64,000 nucleotides of DNA from Spirometra erinaceieuropaei (lineage: Eukaryota; Platyhelminthes; Cestoda; Diphyllobothriidea; Diphyllobothriidae), in NCBI GenBank assembly GCA_902702965.1, contig CACRXP010000032.1, forward strand, positions 1,983,461 to 2,047,460, given 5' to 3'. The notes beneath the pieces were generated by a model, which saw nothing but the letters and a program-made list of their open reading frames with translations, searched no databases and was not told the DNA's origin. Each line of letters starts with the position of its first letter. Positions within the stretch are counted from its first letter, which is position 1. The translations under genes were made by a program, and so were the position numbers. Of this stretch, positions 10,931-24,245 are shown one piece after another.

Positions 10931-12308
10931 ATAGGTTTGGTGTGCGGGCTAACTCATGAAATGTCGTTTATTTTTCGAAAAGATTAATAAAGTAATGTTA
11001 TAAAAGTAATCATCTTGCAGCATAATTCTTCAACAAATATGTTACCTCAGGATGTCATCTTTCAAACGTAGTTCTTTACGGCTGCATGCAAAAACTATGC
11101 TATGAACAAGTGACTAATAAATTTGCATGCATTTTTTTCATTGATTTTCTATTACCCTTTGCCTATTCGGTTAAGAAGTACGTCTTCTTGCAGTTTTATA
11201 CTCAAACAAGGAGTACAATTCGGTTTTCAGAAGCTTATCTAATTCCCCAATAATTTTGAACCCGACTTGCAGTTACACTTGCATTCAGTGTTTCCAAACT
11301 ACAAGCCTATATTTTCCGCGCACGGAAAGCCATACGATATTAAGAGGAGAATACATGCGATTCATTAAATTTTACAGTGAATTTGAGCCATATCGTTGAC
11401 GTTATCTGCCAAATTGATTAGTGCAGAATCATGCATTTTATGAACAGCCAATTCGCGATATTAAAAACTCTCACAATCAGAAACTTTTTCAAAACCGAAT
11501 TATATCGTCTTTCCGAGTATGAAATTGCACGAAGACGTAACTTTTCACCGAATAAAAAAATAATGAATACTTTTGAGTAAGGTGATACCGTGTTAAAAAC
11601 ACAGGTACTAGCCAAAAACCCATGCACGCATGTGAATGCTGGAGGACCCACTGACAAGCCGAAAACCTCTCATTTGCGCCATGCAGCGACAGAATATCGG
11701 CGAAACACGCGTGTGTGGGCTTTTGACTAGTACCCGTGCTGTAAGTATGATATCACCTTACCCTTAATTATACTACTGGCCGCCTGTCGGTAGTTAATGA
11801 ATATTACGCGGATATCCGCTGTGGCTGATGGACTTCGGCCTAAATAGTCATGTAGAAAATTCTCGGTCCATGATTATAGACCTTGAATAAACTGATCTAC
11901 TCCAAGTTGATAGATAATTAATGAGAAAAGTAAAGAACGACAATTTCTAAATAAGAGTAACTTCCATTAGAGACGGGAAATGCTGTGAGACCCACTGACG
12001 TGCCGAACCCCTAGCAGCTTTGCCATGCAGCGGCCGAATATCGGCAAAACCCGCCTGTATGGTTTTTGATTAGTACCTGTGCTGTAAGTGTGGTATAACC
12101 TTACCCTAAAGTATACTACTAGCTGCCTGTCGACAGTTAATGAATATTACACGGTTATCCGTTAACAGTTGGCATCCTGCGGTAACCGAATTTTCGTAGA
12201 ATTAGGCTGCTTGATTATCAGCTTAACAACCATACTAAATTAATCTTTTCGGATCGAAAACGCATTACGGCATTTCGGCTGACATTTCATGAGTTAGCCC
12301 GCCTACTG
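10931..12308. mobile_element. Palindromic MITE copy B with internal insertions
   Basis: The left arm (GGGCTAACTCATGAAATGTC from about 10948) and the right arm ending GCCTACTG before TA at 12308 belong to the same family as copies A and D. It is about 390 bp longer because its centre holds a smaller foldback element (about 11578-11762) and a diverged partial repeat of the same material (about 11990-12165). Confidence 0.65.
11578..11762. mobile_element. Small nested foldback element
   Basis: It begins TAAGGTGATACC and ends with the complement GATATCACCTTA. The inverted ends stay recognisable for about 55 bases, through the GTACTAG and CAAAAACCCA units. Its right half, plus about 50 bases beyond it, recurs as a diverged direct repeat at about 11990-12165, some 345 bp downstream. 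No coding capacity. Confidence 0.55.
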
Positions 12309-12949
12309 TAAAGATCAAAACATGCCAAGTATCGAGAGCATGTTATTTACACATTTTGTGCACCTGAAGTTCCAACAGTATACAGATCGAGGTAACCAGG
12401 GATTAGGAAGCTCGGTTACTGTTTAGATGCAACCATCTGTCCAACAACTGCCGGCTTTGCTTGGTTTTTTAGGAAAGTAATTGTAGATTGCCTTTTCGGT
12501 CTTTGTCATCCTTGTCTTGATATTTTTTAACGCTTTTAGTAAAATGACATTAAGTGTTTTTTTTGATTCCTTGATGTGGAAACGTCATCAGTGGTATTCC
12601 GGTGCCTACGGCTTAACGACGACGACGACGACGCAAATACACAAGTAAAAAGTACGCAAATTTATTTGGGAATAATTGTAAGCCGCAAACAAAATGTCAC
12701 TTCCTTACCCTAAATTAAAAAAACACAATGCCAAAAGGGGGATGCCTAGTCAAGATGAAAGTTGCGCCTGTATTTAGCAATATCAACTTAAATGTATGAT
12801 TTATCACTAATTTTGTGGCAGGTTATGGCGGCAGACTAACGGAAAGCGAACCCCTTAGGTTCCATATGGTTGGTTTTTAAATCCATTCGTGCAGTTATAG
12901 GATTGACGCAGGTTTACTTCTGTGTGTGAATGTGCAGATATTTGAGCTT
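12309..12949. other. Stretch without recognised genes
   Basis: AT-rich. A short GAC microsatellite, six units, lies at about 12615-12632. Nothing else identified. Confidence 0.4.
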
Positions 12950-13165
12950 GCTTGCCAAAACACCCTGTGATTATATTCAATGTGAGCATTTGTAAGGCCA
13001 GACGAATCTACTTCAGCCAGCGTGTTGTTCGACCATGGAACTCACTCTCAAGTGAAATAGTGACATCTGATACAATCGCCAGCTTTAAGAATCAAACAAA
13101 AAGATTAGATTCAATCGGTTTTGTTTGTGCCTATTCTCAGGTTCTTTGTGTCACTTTAAGGCTTT
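12950..13165 (+). pseudogene. LINE reverse transcriptase C-terminal scrap
   Basis: The frame encodes RRIYFSQRVVRPWNSLSSEI followed by a FKNQTKRLD segment. This is the conserved tail of CR1/Jockey-type LINE ORF2 proteins (F-x-x-R-V-V-x-x-W-N-x-L, then a short Phe-Lys helix). The same signature occurs at 43290-43530 (-) and 53780-53960 (-). No RT core is attached. Confidence 0.55.
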
Positions 13166-13805
13166 GATTAAAGCACTTAAATGCATGCTCTATAGCAAAT
13201 TTACAGTAGCAGTATATTACTATAAATCTGCTACTGGATATTGTCTCAATTGCAAGCTAAGTATAGGACAGTGGTGTCATTATTAAACAGAAACATTTTC
13301 TTATCTTATGTCTTTTACTTTTTGTAAAATTACGTTTATTTAGTGTCATATTTCGAAAACATTAAATTGATTCTAACCATCTATAATTAACTCTACCATT
13401 GTCAGATAGTTTATCCTAAACATTCCCAATAATAGCTACAGTCATTGATCTTTTATGTGTATTTAACTATTTAACAAGAATCCAGAATTACATGTATTGC
13501 CGTGGAATTGGATTAAGTTTACTCAGTTAATAATATATAATCGAAATGCCTATGATCAATAAATTATTTTTTGCGTGTTATGCATAATTATGCGCATGTT
13601 TACCTAACAATACTGGGTCGGGTGTGGCTATGCAGCTTCACATAAAGAAAACAAACACGAATCGCCTTTGATAGGGGACCGATGGTAAAAGGTGTTATAC
13701 AGGTGGGAGCGATGAACGCACGGACTACGAGGTCAAGTATTTGTATGAGAAAGAAAAGTTATTGAGAGTGCGCCGTTGTACTTTGAATGGTTGAGCAATA
13801 GTTGC

Positions 13806-13880
13806 GCTAACCCCTAACCCTGACCCTAAACTATAACTTCTTTTCCTTAACCCTAAACCCTAACCCCGACCTCTAACTTT
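13806..13880. repeat. Degenerate telomere-like tract
   Basis: Repeated CCCTAA/CCTAACC units (TTAGGG on the other strand) with interruptions, in otherwise unrelated DNA. TTAGGG is the usual flatworm telomere unit, so this may be an interstitial telomere-like remnant. It is too short and irregular to be certain. Confidence 0.45.
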
Positions 13881-14919
13881 AGCCCCAACAGTATTGTGTC
13901 CATCAGGTGGGGCTACCAAACCACATCATGCCCAATACTTGTGCAATATATATCCATGCCGGCGAATCCAAAGAATAACGTCGAAAAACGTCTTTGCCTT
14001 TTGTAAACAAAAGGCCACACGAATCGGACTTTGTTCATCATATTAAAACATATTACTACCCATTTAAGAACAAGACCTTCCATCAGCTCAGGGCAAAACT
14101 AAGCCTACGCATGCCTTCGTGATGGTTTGTAACCTGTCAGTAAATTCTACACTTAATCACATAGATTACAATCAAAAAAGGACACCTGGATACAGTCTTC
14201 CGTATTTAATGCAACGGTATTGTCACAATGATTTTGGTGTTGCTCGTTCTGAATGGTCGAAGCCTGAAGCAAACGTCGTTTGAGTTTAGTTCTGGGTGTA
14301 ACGTTTAGGCAGAAGCACCGCCTGCCCACTCTTATCGCGCATTTCCTTAGCCATAATGATTTCACATCGAAAATGATAATATAACAGCCAGTTTCCTTTC
14401 AAAGCAGCGTAAACTGATGTAAATATTTAGGTAAACCATTTAAATAAGATACTGTTATTTCGCGTAACATCCTAATGTTTGCACATTAGTAATTCCCAAC
14501 ATCTATAACTGAACGTTTACAATTAGTCATAACAAGGAAGATGTAAATGGAATTTAACACCTATAATTGTTTTAGTTAAAATATGGTCCATTCACCGCCA
14601 CCAATATTAAAAACTTGGATTTGTCACGCAGAACATCACAGTAAACAGGTAGTTGACGATTCTCTCATCTTTAAAACGGTCGTTGTATTAGTTTGTTTCT
14701 ACATCACATGTCTAAGCAGTCCTATCAGACTCCCACACACGTAGTTGTATGTCTAGTCCTTTCTCATCAAAGCACAAATTTTCCGGTTAGCTACGACATG
14801 ACAAATAGCCGCCTGCGTCATCTCAAGCTGTCTGCACATGTTAAATTGGTCAAAATAATGTATAATCACGCCAACAAATCGAAGGTACGAGTTTTATTGT
14901 AAATGTCATGTTAATTAAA
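13881..14919. other. Stretch without recognised genes
   Basis: AT-rich. Open frames of up to 70 codons have no recognised features. Confidence 0.4.
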
Positions 14920-15152
14920 GCAATCAATGAGAAAAAGGCATGCCACTTAAATAGTACATTTTACAAAGAGTATAGTTTTTGCATGCAGCTGGAAAGAAAT
15001 TCGTTTGAAAGCGCGTCATCTGCGGTGATTGACTTATTACAGAAGTAGTCTGTACGACGATTAGTTTTACAACTCTACCTAATACATCTTTCCGAAACGA
15101 AAATAAACATTTTGGAATTTCGGTTGACATTTCATGAGTTAGCCAACCTAAT
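14920..15152. mobile_element. Palindromic MITE copy C, right arm only
   Basis: This matches the right arm of copies A and D: AATGAGAAAAAGGCATG, the TTTTGCATGCAGC unit and GGTTGACATTTCATGAGTTA near the end. The left arm is missing. Confidence 0.6.
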
Positions 15153-15875
15153 TTAGTTATTCATTAACAATCAACCATAAAAAAGATGACAATTTGCATG
15201 CTTATATTGGTTTTAGCTAAAATATAATCCATTCACCGCATATGACAACGGCTTCTTCTCCGGCCCGCGACCGCACAATCGTTAAAAAACTCCGTTTTGT
15301 TATACAACGCAAGTCCTTATCAAATGTCATGAAGATGCATTGGTTGCACGTTGGTTAAGTGTGTTTATGGTACGCTCCCTCCACTGTACATGTACAACCG
15401 ATACATTATTTTTGTCCGGTAACATGATGCCGACGTTTATGTTGTTGAAAACAAGCTTTTTAATTGAATCGTTGTTTCCCTTGACATTTCGTCAACAGCA
15501 TTATAGAATTCTGCGACAGACACGACATTCGCCACATCCAGTTGAGCAAAATCAAGGACCACGTGTTGAGTCACCAGTGCTCCGACAATGTGTCGTCTTG
15601 ACTAAAAGAAACGCGAGGTAACAGTAGCGTTCTACTCATCGCCGGTAAAGTAACGTTCGAAGAGAGAAAGACGAATGTTTGTAGAAAAGGAGTACGTTAA
15701 CGGTAATGGCGAGTATTATTGCCATTTTTAATATTAGTATTCCCAGAAGAACATTAGGAAGATCACAGTCTCCATATTTGATCATAATACGATGTTTGCA
15801 GCCAAAATCAGTTAACGATAACACTGGGCATTTACATTCAGTTCAGTGCCACAGATTTCTGCAAAAGGTGACATA
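15153..15875. other. Stretch without recognised genes
   Basis: Overlapping open frames of 60-93 codons at 15340-15621 and 15706-15897 carry no family features. Nothing supportable seen. Confidence 0.4.
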
Positions 15876-16861
15876 CAGTAGATGTGCTAACGCATGAAAC
15901 GTCAACCAAAATTTCGAAATGCGTTCTCGTTTCGAAAAGATAAATTAAGTAGTGTTGTAAGACTAATCATTATGCAGCAGAAATCTATAATGATCCAGTT
16001 ACCGCAGGGTGTCGGCTCTCAAAAAACTTATGTTCGGCTGCAAGCAAGATCTATACTTTGCAAAAAATGACTACTTAACTAGTATGCAATTTTATCATTG
16101 ATTTTCGATGCCCTTGAAAATTCAATTATATTTCATGAAAAACATGCATAAAAATATTCCTTCTTTTACCTATTCGGTAGATAATCACGTTTTCCATTTT
16201 CATACTCAAAAGAAGAGTATAATTCGGTTTTAAAAAAGTTTTCTATTTCCCGAATAATTTTGTATCCGACCTGCTTTTACACTTGCATTCAGGGTTTTAA
16301 AACTAAAAGCTGTATATTTTCCGTGTATGGAAAACCATGCATTTGTCTAGGGTGTTAATAGGAGACTATAGGAGGTTCATAAAATTAAGCAGTGGATTTG
16401 AGCAATATCGTTAACTTTACAAGACGCACTCGTAAATGTATATTAATGACGTTTCATAACGGCCATTTAACGATATTAAAAAATCTCAGAATTAAAAACT
16501 TTTAAAACCGAATTCTACTCTTTTTTGAGAATTAAATTGGAAAAAGACGTGATTTTCAATGGAATAACTGAAGGAATGAAGATTGCTATTCATGTTTTCC
16601 ATGAACTATAATTGAATTTTAAAGGGCATCGAAAATCAATGAGAAAATTGCATACTACTTAAGTAGTCATTTTTGCAGAGTATGGATCTTGCATGCTGCC
16701 GAAAATAATTTTTTTTGAAAGCCGACACCCTGAGGTAACTGGAGCATTATAGATTTATGCTGCATCATGATTATTTTTACAACACTACTTAATTTATCTT
16801 TTCGAAACGAGGACGCATTTCGAATATTCGGTTGACATTTCATGAGTAAGCACATCTACGC
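15876..16861. mobile_element. Palindromic MITE, full-length copy D
   Basis: The left end CAGTAGATGTGCTAACGCAT follows TA at 15874-15875. The right end (CACATCTACGC) is followed by TA at 16862-16863, consistent with a TA target duplication. Length is 986 bp. The arms are long imperfect inverted repeats around a centre near 16370, and the element encodes nothing. Confidence 0.75.
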
Positions 16862-16863
16862 TA

Positions 16864-19800
16864 TTAATCGTTTCATTATTGGAAGACGACTGTTTGTATA
16901 TATTGAGACTAGTATCCACTAAGTAAATGAAGAATGTGTAAATAGCGAGTTTATGAACTTTAATTTTTCTTATAAATAATTTTAGACTGTGCAATCCTCT
17001 GTTAGCCGTCTTTTAATAATATCACGCATGTTCATTGCTATGTATGTATGCCAGTAAAACTTCCATAAAGATACCCTGTTTAGTTTAATATGATTGCAGT
17101 TAACATTTTTGCTGTCTGTCAACCCTTAGCGTTCAAGAGCCACAAACCATATGCACCGGCATTTTGACGAGCAGCCAAATAAGTTTCGACACGAAAGTTG
17201 CAATGTTAAAAACTTTATATCGACTACTACATTTCCCAAAGAAAACAATACAATTTCTCTCTTTATTGAATAAAATAACATGCGTTTCTGAAGACCGAAT
17301 GCGATCATTCTTTAGTAAGCACCCAGGTATTTGATCTTATGCAGGTTTATAATCCTGTTGAGGACTGACAGTTGCGTGGTTTTCTATTCGTTAACATTAA
17401 AAGATAGACCAAAATAGTAAGTATGCAAATATATTAATGGCTGCTTACTGTAAGGGCGACTGTGATGTTAATGTAAGAGAACGTAAGATTGCATGCCAGC
17501 TTAGAGTCCAACCTTTCTCTGTCTACGCTAACTTTGAAGCATGTGTGTATTGTGGGATCAGTGGGAATGGTCATTTCAAATCTCGTAGTGGTGTTATCTT
17601 CATATTTGCTCTCCAAACTAAATGAAGATATTCTGCGAAGTCCTTCTAGCAGAATTTCTCCCAGATCAACGATCCCTCGGTTACGCGGACAAGGACTGTC
17701 GTTTCTGCGAGGGACTTAAAATAATGTGCATTACAACATCGGGTGTTATTCACTGAGCACAGTCGCATGACAGGTAGGATTTATCTGCTCGTGTAGTGTG
17801 TTTCTTTCCAAATTAATAAGACCTTTTCCATAATGGTTATCAAAGCAGTGGACTTGACAACAATATGCATGCTTGAAAACTGACATCGGATTAGCCGAAG
17901 ACTAGTATATGTTTACTTGTCGGACAGAACATTTAGCTATGTTGCAAAAATATTGTCCCATAGAAATTATAAATAATCTTAATCTAAAGATCTTAAGATA
18001 TTAATAGGCGCAAATGTGTTTCTATAAAAATAACCTATTATGTTTGAGTCATCAAGTAATTATTTGTCAAATAAAAATGCTATAGTCACTAGTACTCTAA
18101 TCACCGCAGAAAAAAAACAAAAAATGTGCTTAGGTACACTATTGCTCCGGTCAGTCAAACTCACGCGAATCTGCAGTCAGCATGCAGGCCAAATGCAATC
18201 CTAAATTTTGGAGTAACACTAACATTCCTAACACCAGAATGCAGCACATGGCAACAAGAATGAAACCTACGTCTCCATGCAACAGGTTACTTTAACACGC
18301 AAACGACACTACCAATAATCTTAGACGTACCAGCCAACCCGGCGTAGTTAATATTCGCAAACCTTGGCTGTACGTATTCGCAAGAATCTGAAAAGAGATT
18401 TACATTTCTGTTCACTTGCGAGTTGACCGTGTGGCCAATAGTATAAACTGATAAGCACTCCATTTATAATATTCCCAATCGTTAGGCTTTAGGGTCGGTC
18501 AAATATTTCAATGTCGGGCATTCAGGTTTTCTTCACTACGCACTGTTCGATCGACTGCAAATTCTTTAGCGGATGTCAAAATTAGCACTTGTCTACTTCA
18601 GGTTTTGTTATTCAGTTCTGCGTACTGATGTATTACACGAGTTAATTGCAAATAGACGGACTCTAAAGCCGTTGTCACTGGGCTGTGGTTGCGCAATTTA
18701 GAGATGTGTATAGTAATAGCCAACAGCTGATTTTTTTCAATTTCCCTAGAGTGCAGTTTTTCTAAGAAGCAACGTTAAGCCACTTCTGCTCTACTAAGCC
18801 CTTATGTTGCAAAAGACATCATTTCATGCATAAATTGTAACAGCTGTATGTACATAAAGAACCGTCATACCATTGAATCTGTATATCTTAAAAACCGTCT
18901 CATCAAGGGTTTCCTCTGCACTACTACGTTCACATTGACCGAAATGTGTTTCTTTGGACTGAATACACAAACAGTGTTTCTATCACTTTTTTATTTCCAT
19001 CTGGTGTTTAAACAACAAAATGGTAGGTACCCGCGGTATGCTTAACAGTAATTTATGTGTTTCAACTATAAACAACATATGCCTTCGCATAGGAAAATGC
19101 AGTCTCACAAATGCACAAACATAGCAATCACATATCGCCCTGCTCACAGCAGAATACTTTCAGCATGTGTGTTGTAGTTGGTTACGGTTAAAGTTCGCTT
19201 TCGACGCAAGGAAAAAACCGACAATAGAAATTCTCAATTATTATATTCATCATAAATCCTTTCACTCTATTCAATTAACTCATGCTCCGAGTTCTATCAT
19301 TTAAGTTGAATAGAGGGAATGTATTTATATATGTGAGTAACAGTTTTGTCAGGAGTAGGGGGCTTAACTTGTACTGATTTAACCGACTAAAATTTGTTTA
19401 CGGAAAAGAGGTTTTATTTTCATGTCAGCTAAATGCAACAGCTTTCCGTATTGATGAAAAACTAATTATACTGGCGACGGCTAATGAATATTTATTTCTG
19501 CATTACTATTGCTTTTATTTACAGTGTTTAGACGGTCTCATTCCTGTCCATTCCGCAGTGTGGACTCGGTGATTACTGCGTCTTTTAAGCTAAAAAATAT
19601 TCCCCTGTATTGCGTCCCAATCTTGACCAGCGTTTACAACTTAAGCGGCCAGCGTTTATGAATCAAACGCACATACCTTTAGCATTTTGTATGACCCCTT
19701 TTTGATGCTTATCGCTGCTAATCACGACAAAAGGATATGTTTCTGATCTGCGCAAATCCTTTACGTTTTATAGCATCAATCGCAAGAAATCGCCCGACTT

Positions 19801-22429
19801 TGGATTGCATTGTCATTTTACTGCAGTAAGGCTTAAACCATGCATATATTCTGTGCTGGTGTTTTTTGGGCTTATATCAAACGGTTGAGCCATCTGATAA
19901 ACACGGGCGCGTTATAGTTTCTCAGGCATAATATCGGAATTGTGCTAATCAGATATGAAGCTAGCAACAGTAAAATTCCAATTTAGAGTCGTATGTGACC
20001 TCGCGAATGTTAAGAGTCGAGTGAGGCAGCAAACGTGTGTTTTGCGAGATCGTGGGTTGTCTGCTGACCCCCTCACTCGTCCCAAATGTGTCGATGAAGG
20101 TCATTGTGTGGTTAAAATACGAGACTTTGCAGTATCGATGTGAAAAGCAAAATGACGTCAAGTGATACTATCCTCCAACCTAATCCGATTCCAAAAAGAA
20201 TAATTTTTCAGAAATCACTCGGCAAATTGCACCGTCGTCCGAGGATGTTCCACCATGAAGTTCAGTTCCTGGAATAAACGTTTGCAAACATTATGTGGGT
20301 GTATATCACAGTGGGATGACGGAGAATGAATGGCTTATTGGTTGTTTTTATACGGCGTCTAAAATCGCTCTACATCTGCTTCTCTAGGCATTATCATAAA
20401 CCCGGGGGCGACAATAATGACCACACCCCTTTTTAGTTAATTTTATGCTATGTTTACCATGGTTGGCATTGTTATAAGAATGGGTCATTGGGTTTTTGAG
20501 GGTTGATCGCCTTGTAAACGGTTATCGCGCGTAAACGATGATTTGTGATAAATAGGTGGAGCTATTCGGGGCTGTGTTACACGCTGCAACAGGCAACAGT
20601 GTCTGGAAATTTATATCCACGTGAACCCGACTGGGTCAAACTTGCCCACTCTTGTTGCCAACTTCGTGCAGCATCGTGATATTAAAAAGATGCTGGAAAT
20701 GCTGATCTGTGAGAACTGGAAACTAAATACTCAGGTCAGGAGAAGCCACAGTGGGACACGCGGTCAGCGTCTCCTATCGTGGCATCAACAAAACTCACGC
20801 AAGGCCATAAAGCCATACGTGCACGTGCTTTGATCTAATAACCCCCAGCAGAATATAAATAATTTAACTCGCATATTTTTGCAAAGTTCTGTAAACTTTT
20901 TGTAAATTTTTTTTGTAAACTTAAAATATGCTGTTTGTCTAGAAAGTCACAGTACCCAATGTGACAACAGCTTTCTCTCCTAAATTTGGAAATGTTTTTT
21001 TACTTTCGAAGACTACAACTGTGTGTTACAAACATGGTGCTCCTACCTGAAAAACTGTAAACAGAAAACTATCTCGGTGCCAAAACGTCATCCAACAATT
21101 AAAGGACATGCGTCTTTGGATCAATTTGGAAAATAAATGCCAACATATAACCGATTTGAATTTGCGCAAGGTTGCTTGAATTAAATACGGAAGTTCTCAT
21201 CAGAACTGCAATGGATAACCTTATATGCTAGTGATTATAAGTATATATTGGGGCTTCAAATCTAGATGTGGATGGCTTTGTGATAAAAATGCTGCTCGTT
21301 TTGAACTCAAGTTATATAAAATCACCAGCATTTGTAGCATTGACGAGCACCAGAAACCATAGCACAGATTGTTTAAATTAGCTGTAGAATACTGGACTTC
21401 TACCCAGATGATGATGCAAAATATATAAACATTGATTTTTGCCGCAATGATTGTAAGACGTATGATCATATTCAGTTTAAATTACGGACTGCTCAGGGAA
21501 TTAGGTGCCTGTGACTGGAAATTGAGACGCATTAGTCAAGGCGAGTTTGGTCTTAGATTAATTCCCACCTAGAGAGAACAAGATCAGAAGACAGACCGTT
21601 ACACGATACAATCACTCTGTTCCCAATGGAAAACTAGCGTCTATCAATTCCAGCTTTCTTTGGGCATAGTTTTGGGGGATGAACGCAGAAAAAGGCTGAT
21701 GGACGAGCGTCCACTTTTATATGACAGTGGCCCCAAATTTTAAATCTATTTTTTTCGTTCGCCAGTGGATCCTCTCGAAGACATTACAACAGTTGACAGT
21801 CCAATGTTCCCAAACGCCTGTATAGCGCATACCATAGGAGGCTACAGGACGTTTTCCGACACTTTAATGAAGTCGTCTTTGTTGAACTCTGTAAAGTCTC
21901 ACCTGAGGAGTGCCAAAATTAAGACATCTTCATCTAACTGGATGCCATCAAAGCTCAGCTGTGGGACGCAGATTTGAGAATGTGGGGCCGAAAACTGAAA
22001 CCTATGTAACACACCGATTACTTTAAGGTCTCCTGGAACACGACTTGCACTCTTGGGGGTCCTAAAGGTAAAACGTTGTTCATTCATACGAGAAGGCTTC
22101 CGGGATTTCGCAGGGAGTTTTAGTCGACGTGCGTTTCACTAGATTCCGCGGTAATGAATAGATTTATCCGCATTGTAAATAACATGATCTCTTTCAAAAG
22201 TTCGGCATTAGCTTCACGATCGTTGATCGGAACCAATGTACTGTTATGCTATGGAGACGCTGAGAATCCGTCATCCTTATGGTTTACCGTAGTGCTGTCT
22301 TATTACATGATAGGTTAACATTCCTACTTTAATATTCAGCTCATGCTTTGAAAACCTAAATTTACTTCCGCCTTTTTGGTTTTCTCTAAAACAGCAAAAC
22401 ATCTGAAATCCAGTTAGTGCACGTTCCCA
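16864..22429. other. Long AT-rich stretch without recognised genes
   Basis: Open frames do not exceed about 82 codons. The frame at 17489-17719 has a hydrophobic run (VCIVGSVGMVISNLVVVL) that could be a membrane segment, but no splice context or homolog was recognised. Frames at 20621-20833 and 21765-21977 have no recognisable motif. No tRNA or transposon signature was seen. Confidence 0.4.
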
Positions 22430-23070
22430 GTCTTCAACCCGGCTGCCGTTACAGGCGACATCCACGTGTATTTATTCATTCACCTGCTCCTGTGGAGTGG
22501 AATATATTGGCCGTACAACCGGTTGTCTGGAAAAGAGAATACGCGAAAGCTTGCCTACCTGGCTAGGTAAAGGTGAACAACGATCGATTTCGAGTTAAAT
22601 TCTCGCACATATAATCGATACGAACCATCAAACGGACGCTAGAGAAAGTTTTAAAGTTATCTTCCGGGCACCGGCACACTACTCTAAAGTCCTGCGCAAA
22701 CGGGTGCTAGCCACAGCCGAAGTAGTGGCCATTCGACTGGCGAACGCAGCAATCTGTTGTCAGAAGACGCTGACACAAGCAGTCTGTCTGCCCTGGCCGA
22801 CTCCAGACGGTGATCGCACGCCGTCCCGACGCACGGAGAGCAGTCACACGCACTCACTGCGCTTACAATCTAACCGGAACCCCTCTTCTTCCCACCCTCC
22901 CACCCCAACTACACCGTTCTCAGCACGTTGACTCCGTCATACGGGTGGCGTGGGAACGTGAAGTCCGATTAACTCTGCTTCCGAGACGCATTTATAAGCT
23001 GCCGACAATTAGACTGATCATTTCCCATGTACATGTACTGGCCTGATGATGGATTACTGAAAACATATCA
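22430..23070 (+). mobile_element. Penelope-like element, GIY-YIG 3' fragment (+)
   Basis: This is the same PLE family as 6597-9450, truncated to the endonuclease and tail. The domain is well preserved: YSFTCSCGVEYIGRTTG, then CLEKRIRESLPTWL, one stop, IDTNHQTDARESFKVI, and RVLATAEVVAIRLANA. Unlike the 7.2 kb copy it keeps an intact C-x-C...EYIGRT core. The tail (from about 23000) matches the terminal sequence at 9378-9440 and carries a variant CTGATGA...GAAA motif at 23043-23062. Confidence 0.7.
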
Positions 23071-24049
23071 TGTTTATATTATTCAGACAACGACTCCAGA
23101 GAGGTCACACATAGGAATTCGGGGTTCGCTAATACTGGAGTATACCTTTGTGCCCTAGGTCTTGCAAAATCGGTTCATAACGATGACGTTTCCAAATGGT
23201 GTACTAATGTTGTCATTTAGACCTCAATGACCGGGAGAGGAGACGAAGGGTGTTTATGGGTGTAATCTTTCGCGGATTTTCAGTTTCGATATTCGCCGAA
23301 GCGTCTTCTATTTTGTTCCAGTACTAGTTGATGACGTTTCATCCTTTCCGCTGCCAAGTAGTCCGACTTAGAGACGCACCCCTTTGGCAATGCTTCAGTC
23401 GAAAATGAATCGTTTTTTTTTGGAAATGCTACATTTCATACTCCAAAGCTTCTGGTGAGTTACTAATAAGTTCATGTTATTTAGTAGTACGCTAGGCCTT
23501 TTTAGTCAATTTAATGTCCATAAGTAATCACTGTAATCAGCAAACGCATACGTGCATGGATGAATTTGAATTTTTACCATGAATGTGCACCTTCGACTAC
23601 TGATCGAACATTTTCGAAGAAACCTGAAAAGTTGCTCCTTAGGATCACCAAATCCCCCTGATAACTAAATAGTCTATAGTTGTTCCATTCACAGGGTCTC
23701 CAGATCTTAATTCAGAACAGCTAAATTCTTGAGACCAATGCCTCACTGCTAATTTATCAGTAACATATCCCTTTGAATAAGTGTACTTAGTCCGTCCAAT
23801 TTCTCATGGTTCTGGCTTAAAAGTTCTGGCTAAATTTATTGAGAAATGGTGTCGTTTTGAGCGTTTGAGATGTAGAAACACGCGCAAAACAAATGATAGT
23901 CAACTAGTACACAATATTTTTCATAAATAGTCTGCCAATTTTAGGATATAACGAGTAATATTTTACGACAAAGATTACCAAATGTATAATGAACGTATAT
24001 TTAGTTTTCGATAGATAAGGTAAGATCTCATCAAGGGTATTTTGTCTTT
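23071..24049. other. Stretch without recognised genes
   Basis: AT-rich, no open frame of note, no recognised repeat. Confidence 0.35.
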
Positions 24050-24089
24050 ATCATGGTGAAGCAAACCTTGGGCCTTCCAATTCTCTTAT

Positions 24090-24245
24090 ACAACGTTACC
24101 TTGTCAATGTCTCTTGTCTTTGTCGGTAATAACATACTGCCTATATCAGGCGCCGCTGTGCGGCTGCTTTTTGGGCTCGAGAGAAAGCCCGTAAGAACCA
24201 TCGGTGAGCGCTGCCTACCATCGTTACCTTACAAGGCAACCCTTA
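24090..24245 (+). mobile_element. SINE body fragment
   Basis: TGTCGGTAATAACATACTG at 24121 matches 5588-5606, and the segment to about 24230 (CGCCGCTGTGCGGCT, GGGCTCGAGAG, ATCGGTGAGCGCTGCC) matches the SINE bodies at 5177-5415. The tRNA-like head is missing. Confidence 0.55.

Noticed and set aside
12615..12632. Trinucleotide repeat as a notable locus
   Set aside because: Only about six GAC units; ordinary microsatellite.
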